Shown here piece by piece: positions 1 through 5,664 of a stretch of 7,011 nt of DNA (position 1 is the first letter of the stretch; each line of letters begins with the position of its first letter). Made by a program: the position numbers and the translations under genes. Below the pieces are notes generated by a model, which saw only the letters and a program-made list of their open reading frames with translations, was not told the DNA's origin and did no database searches. The stretch spans positions 1 to 7,011 of the forward strand of contig JAUHYJ010000190.1 of NCBI GenBank assembly GCA_030425785.1, read 5' to 3'. Source of the stretch: Acidimicrobiia bacterium. GTDB lineage: Bacteria; Actinomycetota; Acidimicrobiia; Acidimicrobiales; Ilumatobacteraceae.

Positions 1-1458
1 GTCGGCCTGGTGCTGGGCGAATGACAGCGTCAGCAGCTGGCGCGCCCGGTCGCGGTCGTACGTGCGTACGAGATTGGCGACCATGTTGTAGGTCGGGCGG
101 AACGCCGAGCGCAGGTGGAACGAGCGACTCATCGCGAGCTCGGCGACCTGGTCGAACCGCACGAACGGGCTCCACAGCACGACCGCGGTGCCGGTGTCGT
201 CGAGCCCGCGACGGCCCGCCCGCCCGGTGAGCTGGGTGAACTGTCCGGGCGTCAACGTCTCGTGACCGTCGCCGGTGTATTTCGTGAGCTTCTCGATCAC
301 CACGGTGCGGGCCGGCATGTTCACACCGACCGCGAGCGTCTCGGTCGCGAACACGACCCGGAGCAGCCCCTCGACGAACGCCTGCTCGACGACCTCCTTG
401 AACGGCGGGACCATGCCGGCGTGATGGGCGGCGATGCCGGCCTCGAGCTGCCTGACGAACTGGTCGTAGCCGAGCACCTCCAGGTCGTCGTCGCTCAGTT
501 CGGACAGCCGATCGGCGAGGATGGCGTGCAATCGCGGCAGATGCGCCGGCTCCGACAGGTGGGTGCCACGGTCGACGAGCTCGCGGGCGGCCTCGTCGCA
601 CTGGTTCCGGCTGAAGATGAAGTAGATCGCAGGCAGCAGATCGCGCCGGTCGAGCTCGTGGACCACCTCCGGTCGTGTCGGCGGCGTCAGGATCCGCTCG
701 CCGCTGTGCCGCTGGCGGCCGTCGCGGCCGCGTGCCGCCTCGCGACGACGGTCGCGACGACGTGCCGCGCTGGCATCGAGCCGGATCGCGTCGGAGTTCG
801 GCTGGCCGTCGACGATCGTCGGCAGGAACCGCAGCCGGTCGTTGGTGCGGTCGGCGACGAAGTACGCCTGCTCGAGCCGCACCGGCCGGCGACCCTCGAC
901 CACCACCGCCGTCGGGCCCCGGACGGTCTCGATCCAGGCGCCGAGGTCGTCGGCGTTGCTGACGGTGGCGGACAGGCAGGTGAGCTGGACGTGCTCGGCG
1001 AGATGGATGATCACCTCCTCCCAGACCGGCCCCCGGTAGGCGTCCTGGAGGAAGTGCACCTCGTCGAGCACGACGAGACCGAGATCGGTCAGGTCGCGAC
1101 CGGCGTAGATCATGTTGCGCAGCACCTCGGTGGTCATCACCACGACGGGTGCCTCGCCGTTGATCGCATTGTCGCCGGTGAGCAGCCCGACCCGCTCGTC
1201 ACCGTGGATCGCGACGAGGTCGCGGTACTTCTGGTTCGACAGGGCCTTGATCGGCGCCGTGTAGAACGAGCGACGGTCGAGCCGAAGGTTGGCGTCGACC
1301 CCGTACTCGGCGACGACGGTCTTGCCGCTGCCGGTCGGTGCAGCGACGATCACGTGCTCACCGCGATCGAGCGCATCGAGGGCGTCGAGCTGGAAGCGGT
1401 CGAGCGCGAACGGGTACCGGGCGACGATCTCGTCCCGGAATCCGGCCGTGGTGATCAC
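1..1458 (-). CDS. helY: HelY-like Ski2-family DExH RNA helicase, N-terminal 486 residues (truncated by window edge)
   Basis: This is an ATP-dependent superfamily 2 helicase of the Ski2/Mtr4 type, expected to unwind RNA in the cytoplasm. The frame is open from a GTG at 1458 to base 1 with no stop, giving 486 codons; mycobacterial HelY has about 900, so the C-terminal half lies outside the window. Visible motifs in order are a Q-like FQ at 22-23, Walker A APTGSGKT at 40-47, TTEVLRN at 109-115, DEVH at 132-135, SATVSN at 163-168, AHHAGM at 344-349, ATETLAVGVNMPA at 371-383 and QLTGRAGRRG at 409-418. A very basic Arg-rich linker lies around residues 229-252, where HelY proteins also carry a charged insert. 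The GTG start puts Walker A at nearly the same residue as in M. tuberculosis HelY. No Shine-Dalgarno is visible and the start lies 4 bases after the tatC stop, so translation is probably coupled. Confidence 0.93.
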   Translation of the reverse strand, partial: MITTAGFRDEIVARYPFALDRFQLDALDALDRGEHVIVAAPTGSGKTVVAEYGVDANLRLDRRSFYTAPIKALSNQKYRDLVAIHGDERVGLLTGDNAINGEAPVVVMTTEVLRNMIYAGRDLTDLGLVVLDEVHFLQDAYRGPVWEEVIIHLAEHVQLTCLSATVSNADDLGAWIETVRGPTAVVVEGRRPVRLEQAYFVADRTNDRLRFLPTIVDGQPNSDAIRLDASAARRRDRRREAARGRDGRQRHSGERILTPPTRPEVVHELDRRDLLPAIYFIFSRNQCDEAARELVDRGTHLSEPAHLPRLHAILADRLSELSDDDLEVLGYDQFVRQLEAGIAAHHAGMVPPFKEVVEQAFVEGLLRVVFATETLAVGVNMPARTVVIEKLTKYTGDGHETLTPGQFTQLTGRAGRRGLDDTGTAVVLWSPFVRFDQVAELAMSRSFHLRSAFRPTYNMVANLVRTYDRDRARQLLTLSFAQHQAD

Positions 1459-1466
1459 GGGATCAT
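1455..1466 (-). promoter_or_regulatory. tatC-helY junction: three-codon ORF overlapping both genes
   Basis: On the minus strand the tatC stop TGA (1465-1463) overlaps an ATG (1466-1464) that opens ATG-ATC-CCG-TGA. The TGA of that mini-frame (1457-1455) overlaps the helY GTG (1458-1456). The overlaps therefore have the forms ATGA and GTGA. There is no Shine-Dalgarno ahead of helY, so ribosomes terminating on tatC, with or without passing through the three-codon frame, are the likely source of helY initiation. The overlaps are seen directly; the coupling role is inference. Confidence 0.4.
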
Positions 1467-2272
1467 GCGTCGCGGCGACGGCGCTGGACGAGCCAGCCGA
1501 TGAGGATGGCGACGAAGTACAGCACCGTCATCGGGATCGACAGAGCGAGCAGCGAGATCGGGTCGCCCGACGGCGTGATCGCCGCGGCCACGAAGAAGAT
1601 GCCGACGATCGCGTACCGCCACGCGCCGAGCAGCGTGCGCCACTGCAGCACGCCGAGCAGCTGGAGGAACACGAGCATCACGGGGATCGTGAAGCCGACG
1701 CCGAACGCGACGATCATCAGGGTGACGAGACGGATGTAGGCCGACACCTGGAAGATGCCCTGCACGTCGGCGCCGGCGAAGTCGATGAGGAACTCGAGCG
1801 CCCGCTCGAGGGTGGTGAAGGCGATGAAGCCTCCGAGCAGGAACAACGCGACCGACGACGCGACGAACCCGACGGCGTAGCGCTTCTCGTCCTTGTGCAG
1901 GGCCGGGACGACGAACTTCCAGATCTGCCACAGCACGACCGGCAGGGCCAGGACGATGCCACCGTAGAAGCCGATCCGCAGCCGGGTCGCGAAGCCCTCG
2001 ACCGGGTCGAGGAACACGAGGTCGACCGTGCCGGCGGCGGCGTCGTAGGAGGTACCGCAGTAGCCCTCGGGCTTGCGGGCGCACAGGTCGGCGTAGGGCT
2101 GGGTGAGCCAGCCCAGCACCGTGTCCCAGAAGGCGACCACGACGATGGCGCCGATCAGGATCGCCAGCCCCGACCGGATGATCCGCATCCGCAGCTCGGC
2201 GAGGTGCTCGGTGAGCGACATCTGACCGGTGGTGGACGACTCGGTGCGTTCCTTGCGGCGCACGGAGACCAT
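1463..2272 (-). CDS. tatC: Sec-independent (Tat) protein translocase subunit TatC
   Basis: TatC is the polytopic membrane receptor of the twin-arginine pathway; it binds RR signal peptides together with TatB. The 269-residue product has the family length and six hydrophobic segments, roughly 33-55, 100-124, 134-154, 178-206, 216-231 and 238-262. Family signatures are present: HLAELRMRI (23-31, Glu26 matching E. coli Glu15), Pro59 (Pro48), LWQIWKFVVPAL then DEKR (114-131, Phe120 and Glu129 matching Phe94 and Glu103) and TPSGDP (233-238). By eye alignment the residue matching E. coli Glu170 is Thr195, which is unusual. Two cysteines (64 and 72) lie in the first external loop and might form a disulfide. 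The ATG shares one base with the tatB stop and has a good ribosome binding site. Met18 is a shorter alternative start, but it has no such site. Confidence 0.97.
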   Translation of the reverse strand: MVSVRRKERTESSTTGQMSLTEHLAELRMRIIRSGLAILIGAIVVVAFWDTVLGWLTQPYADLCARKPEGYCGTSYDAAAGTVDLVFLDPVEGFATRLRIGFYGGIVLALPVVLWQIWKFVVPALHKDEKRYAVGFVASSVALFLLGGFIAFTTLERALEFLIDFAGADVQGIFQVSAYIRLVTLMIVAFGVGFTIPVMLVFLQLLGVLQWRTLLGAWRYAIVGIFFVAAAITPSGDPISLLALSIPMTVLYFVAILIGWLVQRRRRDA

Positions 2273-2733
2273 CAGCCGGTCTCCTCGCCGCTCGCGCCGC
2301 CGGCGTCCGGCCCGTCGGTCTCGCGACGGACGCTCGGGAGGTCCCCGAACCCGTCGGTCGAGCCGGTCGGTTCGGACGGCTGCGACGGTGTGAACGGCAG
2401 ATCGGGCGACGGGATCGGCGCCTCGCCGTCGGCACCGTCGGCGGCCGCCGGGGCGTCACCCATCTCGGCCGATTTCGGCTTCTCGGCCCGTTCACCCTCG
2501 GCGAGCTTGGTGAAATCGGCCGAGTCGCGCAGCACGTTCGCGGTCTCTCGCATCTCGCGGAGCGGCTCGTCGACGGCGGCGCGGAACTCGTCCTGGAAGC
2601 TCGTCGACATCTTCTTCAGGTCGGCGTAGAGCCGCCCGGCCTTGCGCATCGCCTCGGGCAGCTTCTCGGGCCCGAGCACCACCAGTGCGAGGAGCAGGAT
2701 GATGATCAGCTCGCTGCCCTGGAAGTTGAACAC
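2272..2733 (-). CDS. tatB: Twin-arginine translocase subunit TatB (TatA/B family)
   Basis: This is a small single-span membrane protein of the Tat translocase, 153 residues from a GTG at 2733. The N-terminus reads FNFQGSEL, placing Glu8 at the start of the membrane helix (about 7-20) exactly as in E. coli TatB, where TatA has Gln. The hinge is LGPEKLP (20-26) rather than the FG-type hinge of TatA, followed by a long charged amphipathic helix to about residue 70. These features and the length favour TatB over TatA. The C-terminal half (about 85-153) is acidic, Pro/Ser/Gly-rich and probably disordered in the cytoplasm. The frame stays open upstream to 2976, but those codons lie inside the divergent phosphodiesterase gene and do not look like Tat sequence. 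There is no Shine-Dalgarno before the GTG; a TAGACT box 7 bases upstream suggests a leaderless mRNA. No separate TatA gene is visible here. Confidence 0.87.
   Translation of the reverse strand: MFNFQGSELIIILLLALVVLGPEKLPEAMRKAGRLYADLKKMSTSFQDEFRAAVDEPLREMRETANVLRDSADFTKLAEGERAEKPKSAEMGDAPAAADGADGEAPIPSPDLPFTPSQPSEPTGSTDGFGDLPSVRRETDGPDAGGASGEETG
2281..2286 (-). promoter_or_regulatory. Shine-Dalgarno site for tatC
   Basis: GAGGAG on the minus strand lies within the last codons of tatB and ends 8 bases before the tatC ATG at 2272. It supports the Met1 start over Met18 and contrasts with the lack of such a site at tatB, pafA and helY. Confidence 0.7.
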
Positions 2734-2827
2734 GTGGGGCAGTCTACGGAACGAGGTCGGCGGGCGACCGTCTGCTCCATCCTCTGCTCCGCCCCGACCG
2801 GGCGCACCACCTGCCACACTGGGGTGG
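2734..2827. other. Divergent intergenic region between tatB and the phosphodiesterase gene
   Basis: This 94-base stretch must hold the start signals of both the leftward tat operon and the rightward phosphodiesterase gene. On the minus side the TAGACT box is visible. On the plus side I see only a weak CACACT at 2815-2820, 7 bases before the GTG, and no convincing -35 box. I saw no inverted repeat strong enough to call an operator. Confidence 0.5.
2741..2746 (-). promoter_or_regulatory. Putative -10 box (TAGACT) of the tatB-tatC-helY operon
   Basis: The hexamer fits the actinobacterial TANNNT -10 pattern and is followed by 7 bases and then the GTG of tatB. Transcription would start at or next to the GTG, giving a leaderless mRNA. 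No good -35 box is visible about 17 bases upstream, which is common for such promoters. Six-base matches of this kind occur by chance, so the call rests on the spacing and the missing Shine-Dalgarno. Confidence 0.45.
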
Positions 2828-3559
2828 GTGCAGCAACTCCTCCCGTCCCTGCTCCCGCGCCCGATCCTGTTCGCACATCGCGGCGCTCGCGCCCACGCAC
2901 CGGAGAACACGATCGAGGCGTTCGCGCTCGCCCTGAAGCTCGGCGCCAGCGGCCTCGAGAGCGATGTCTGGGTCACCGCCGACGGCGTCGTCGTGCTCGA
3001 TCACGACGGCCAGCTGAAGTCGGGGTGGTTCTCGAAGACGCCGATCGGCGAGCTCCGCCGTGACGAGCTCCCCGAGCACATCCCGGCGCTGACGGAGCTG
3101 TTCGAGGCGTGCGGCACCGACTACGAGCTGTCGCTCGACCTGAAGGACGACGATGCCGGTCCGCGGGTCGTCGAGGCCGTGCGCTCGGCTGCGCCGGGGC
3201 TGCTCGGGCGCACGTGGTTGTGCCACCACGACCTCGACCGGCTGGTCTCGCTGCGTGCGCTCTCGGACGACGTCAAGCTGGTCGACTCGACCCGGCTGTC
3301 ACGCCTGTCGGAGGGCCCCGAGCGTCGTGCGGCGCGGCTGGCCGAGCTGGGCGTCGACGGGATCAACCTGCGCGGGCCCGACTGGAACGGCGGCCTCGTC
3401 GCACTGTTCCACCGGTTCGACCTGACGGCGTTCTCGTGGGATCTGCAGTACGAGCACCACCTCGTCAACGCCTTGCGCATGGGCATCGACGGCGTCTACA
3501 GCGATTACGTCGATCGCATGGTCGACGCCGCCAGGGCCGAGCGGCTGCTCGAGCCCTGA
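2828..3559 (+). CDS. Glycerophosphodiester phosphodiesterase family protein (GDPD)
   Basis: The product is a TIM-barrel phosphodiesterase predicted to hydrolyse glycerophosphodiesters to glycerol 3-phosphate and an alcohol. From the GTG at 2828 it has 243 residues, a usual length for cytoplasmic bacterial GDPDs, and no signal peptide or membrane segment. The diagnostic motifs are present: AHRGA (16-20, catalytic His17), PENT (25-28), LESDV (43-47, metal ligands Glu44 and Asp46) and DHD (58-60, catalytic His59). The strand that usually carries a third metal ligand as E-x-K reads SLDLK (102-106), so Asp104 takes the place of Glu. A C-terminal GIDGVYSDY fits the family's closing G-x-D-G-x-x-x-D motif. 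A GGGGTGG stretch just upstream is the only ribosome-binding candidate, and very close to the start. It is the only clear plus-strand gene here. The natural substrate cannot be read from sequence. Confidence 0.9.
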   Translation: MQQLLPSLLPRPILFAHRGARAHAPENTIEAFALALKLGASGLESDVWVTADGVVVLDHDGQLKSGWFSKTPIGELRRDELPEHIPALTELFEACGTDYELSLDLKDDDAGPRVVEAVRSAAPGLLGRTWLCHHDLDRLVSLRALSDDVKLVDSTRLSRLSEGPERRAARLAELGVDGINLRGPDWNGGLVALFHRFDLTAFSWDLQYEHHLVNALRMGIDGVYSDYVDRMVDAARAERLLEP

Positions 3560-3563
3560 GTCG

Positions 3564-4214
3564 TCAGAGCCACTGCCAGTCGCTCTTCGGCCAGAACACG
3601 ACGAACGCACGCCCGACCAGGTCGTCGAACGCGACGGGGCCGAGGTTGCGGCTGTCGTGCGAGCCGGGTCGGTTGTCACCCATGACGAACACGTGGTCGT
3701 CCGGCACGACGACCGGGGTGATCTGACCGCCGCAGCGGCCCGGTGTGACCACGGTCGGGTCGAGGTACGGCTCGTCGAGCCGCTGCGCCGGCACGTCGTC
3801 GTCGGGGTCGGTGTCGATCCAGACGACGCAGTCGATCATCTCGATCTCCTCGCCCGGCAGGGCGACGACCCGCTTGATGAGATCGCGCTCGTTCGGGCCG
3901 GTGATCTCGTGCAACACGACCACGTCGCCGCGATTCGGGTCGTGGAGCCGGTACGACATCTTGTTGACGAACACCCGGTCGTTCGGCGACAGCGTCGAGT
4001 ACATCGACTCGCCGTCGACGACGAAATGGGCGAGCAGGAACGTTCGCACCAGGATCGCCACCAGCAGCGCGACCCCGACGACGACGACCCAGTCGAAGAA
4101 CGCACGCGCCGACGGTGACAGACCGCGCTCGTCGTCGAGTTCGACGCCGTTCGGGTCGGGATCGGGCGACTCGCCGAGATCGGGGTGGAGGGTGTTGGTC
4201 ACAGCGGGGCTCAC
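3564..4214 (-). CDS. lepB: Signal peptidase I (type I leader peptidase)
   Basis: This membrane-anchored serine protease removes signal peptides from Sec and Tat substrates on the outer face of the membrane. The 216-residue protein has an acidic, Pro-rich cytoplasmic N-terminus (1-35), one membrane span (about 43-61), then GESM (68-71, nucleophile Ser70), a substrate-pocket strand, RDLIKRVVALPGE (110-122, general base Lys114) and GDNRPGSHDSRNLGPV (179-194, box E). The Ser/Lys dyad is intact. Cys129 and Cys161 lie in the external domain and could pair. The start is GTG at 4214; a second in-frame GTG at 4202, four codons later, cannot be excluded. It lies 39 bases downstream of pafA on the same strand and may be cotranscribed with it. 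Its stop is 4 bases from the stop of the converging GDPD gene, leaving no room for a terminator. Nearness to tatBC fits an export role. Confidence 0.95.
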   Translation of the reverse strand: MSPAVTNTLHPDLGESPDPDPNGVELDDERGLSPSARAFFDWVVVVGVALLVAILVRTFLLAHFVVDGESMYSTLSPNDRVFVNKMSYRLHDPNRGDVVVLHEITGPNERDLIKRVVALPGEEIEMIDCVVWIDTDPDDDVPAQRLDEPYLDPTVVTPGRCGGQITPVVVPDDHVFVMGDNRPGSHDSRNLGPVAFDDLVGRAFVVFWPKSDWQWL

Positions 4215-4253
4215 GGTATCGGACCCGGGCCGCCGTCGCTGCGCAGGTGGTGG

Positions 4254-5612
4254 TCAGAGGGATTCGATGAGCTTTTCGACCCGTTCGTCCCGACTCTTGA
4301 ACGGGTCCTTGCACAGGACCGTCCGCTGTGCCTGGTCGTTCAGCTTCAGATGCACCCAGTCGACCGTGTAGTCACGGCGGCGCTCCTTGGCGCGCTTGAT
4401 GAACTCGCCCCGCAACCGGGCCCGGGTCGTCTGTGGCGGCGTGTCGATCGCGGCCTCGATGTCGTCGTCGTTGCACACCCGCTCGACCAACCCACGGTTC
4501 TGCAGCTTCATGAACGGGCTGCGGTCACGGTTGAGATCGTGGTACTGCAGGTCGAGCAACTGCACCCGGGCGTGCCCGAGCGAGAGGTCGTGGCGCTCGC
4601 GGAAGGCCTCCAGCAGCTTGTACTTGATCACCCAGTCGACCTCGCGGTCGAGCTTCATCGGGTCGTTCTCGAGCTGGGTCATGCAGTGCTCCCACATCTC
4701 GAGCGCACGCTGTTCGAGCGGCGGGAAGCCCTGGCTGTCGGCGTACCGGAGCGCCCGGTCGAGGTACTCGCGCTGGATGTCGAGCGCGCTCACCTCGCGT
4801 CCGTTGGCGAGGCGGACGGTCCGCCGACAGGTGATGTCGTGGCTGATCTCACGGATGGCCCGGATCGGGTTCTCGAGCGTCATGTCGCGGAGCACGACGT
4901 TCTGGTCCTCGAGCATGCGGAGCATGCACGCAGCCGCGCCGACCTTGAGGAAGGTCGTGTACTCGCTCATGTTCGAGTCGCCGACGATCACGTGGAGACG
5001 CCGGTACTGCTCGGCGTCGGCGTGTGGCTCGTCACGGGTGTTGATGATCGGGCGGCTGCGCGTGGTGGCGGAGCTGACGCCCTCCCAGATGTGCTCGGCG
5101 CGCTGGGCGATCGAGTACGTCGCACCGCGGGCGGTCTGGAGGACCTTGCCGGCGCCGGCGTAGATCTGGCGGCTCACGAAGAACGGGATGAGGACCTCGG
5201 CGTAGTGGGCGACGTCGTCCTCGCGACGGGTCAGGTAGTTCTCGTGACACCCGTAGCTGTTGCCGGCCGAGTCGGTGTTGTTCTTGAACAGGTAGATCGT
5301 GCCGCGGATCGACTCCTCCTCGAGCCGCTGCTCGGCCGACTCGACGAGCGATTCGAGGATCCGCTCCCCTGCCTTGTCGTGGACCACCAGGTCGTACAGC
5401 GAGTCGCATTCGGGCGTCGCGTACTCGGGGTGCGAGCCGACGTCGAGGTAGAGGCGGGCACCGTTCTGGAGGAAGACGTTCGACGACCGCCCCCACGACA
5501 CGACCCGCCGGAACAGGTACCGCGCGACCTCGTCGGGGCTCAGCCGACGCTGGCCCCGGAGCGTGCACGTGACCCCGTACTCGCTCTCGAGCCCGAAGAT
5601 CCGGCGGTCCAT
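4254..5612 (-). CDS. pafA: Pup-protein ligase PafA (proteasome accessory factor A)
   Basis: PafA uses ATP to join the C-terminal Glu of Pup to lysines of target proteins, marking them for the actinobacterial proteasome. The whole length matches the family: [16 protein letters not shown] at the N-terminus (Glu9 a metal ligand), [19 protein letters not shown] from residue 54 (Asp57 at the catalytic Asp position), the [17 protein letters not shown] stretch, [30 protein letters not shown] and the C-terminal [20 protein letters not shown]. These separate it from Dop, the depupylase paralogue, whose extra N-terminal loop is missing. With the ATG at 5612 the protein has 452 residues, the same as M. 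tuberculosis PafA. An in-frame GTG at 5627 would add five residues. No Shine-Dalgarno precedes either start; TANNNT boxes suggest leaderless initiation. The usual neighbours pup, prcBA, pafB and pafC are not in the window. Confidence 0.98.
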   Translation of the reverse strand: MDRRIFGLESEYGVTCTLRGQRRLSPDEVARYLFRRVVSWGRSSNVFLQNGARLYLDVGSHPEYATPECDSLYDLVVHDKAGERILESLVESAEQRLEEESIRGTIYLFKNNTDSAGNSYGCHENYLTRREDDVAHYAEVLIPFFVSRQIYAGAGKVLQTARGATYSIAQRAEHIWEGVSSATTRSRPIINTRDEPHADAEQYRRLHVIVGDSNMSEYTTFLKVGAAACMLRMLEDQNVVLRDMTLENPIRAIREISHDITCRRTVRLANGREVSALDIQREYLDRALRYADSQGFPPLEQRALEMWEHCMTQLENDPMKLDREVDWVIKYKLLEAFRERHDLSLGHARVQLLDLQYHDLNRDRSPFMKLQNRGLVERVCNDDDIEAAIDTPPQTTRARLRGEFIKRAKERRRDYTVDWVHLKLNDQAQRTVLCKDPFKSRDERVEKLIESL

Positions 5613-5618
5613 GGAGGC

Positions 5619-5644
5619 ACCGTACACGCGGGTGGACGGTACGG
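5619..5644. promoter_or_regulatory. Two TANNNT boxes and a small inverted repeat upstream of pafA
   Basis: On the minus strand TACGGT (5624-5619) is followed by 6 bases and the ATG at 5612, a spacing suited to a leaderless start. A second box, TACCGT (5641-5636), lies 8 bases before the alternative GTG at 5627. The boxes overlap the arms of a perfect 6-base inverted repeat, CCGTAC (5620-5625) and GTACGG (5639-5644), with 13 bases between. The sequences are seen; promoter or operator function is inference. Confidence 0.35.
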
Positions 5645-5664
5645 GAGGTCTGTCGGCGTGTTCC

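Noticed and set aside
57..70. Repeated palindrome CGTACG-TG-CGTACG
   Set aside because: It falls inside the helY coding sequence (Leu-Val-Arg-Thr-Tyr-Asp) and is explained by codon use; no sign of a site.
115..1503. Long plus-strand open frame of 462 codons
   Set aside because: It is the antisense shadow of helY and the tatC end. Its product is low-complexity, rich in Arg, Val, Asp and Glu, with no family motifs, whereas the minus strand shows all helicase motifs.
1455..2495. Minus-strand open frame of 346 codons over tatC
   Set aside because: It is a +1-type shadow of tatC and tatB, rich in Arg and Pro without membrane segments. Only its last three codons matter, as the mini-frame at the tatC-helY junction.
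1289..2629. Long plus-strand open frame of 446 codons
   Set aside because: It lies antisense to helY, tatC and tatB; the translation is His/Asp/Glu/Arg-rich and repetitive, typical of a high-G+C shadow frame.
2642..2827. N-terminal extension of the GDPD gene to 2642
   Set aside because: It would overlap the tatB membrane helix coding region, and the extra residues are not GDPD-like; the barrel's first strand begins shortly after the GTG at 2828.
2734..2976. N-terminal extension of tatB to 2976
   Set aside because: The extra codons overlap the GDPD active-site region on the other strand and resemble no Tat sequence; the family N-terminus begins exactly at the GTG at 2733.
4213..4218. TACCGT box at the lepB start
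   Set aside because: It overlaps the chosen GTG and is 10 bases from the second GTG, so it would only fit the shorter start; too weak to call a promoter.
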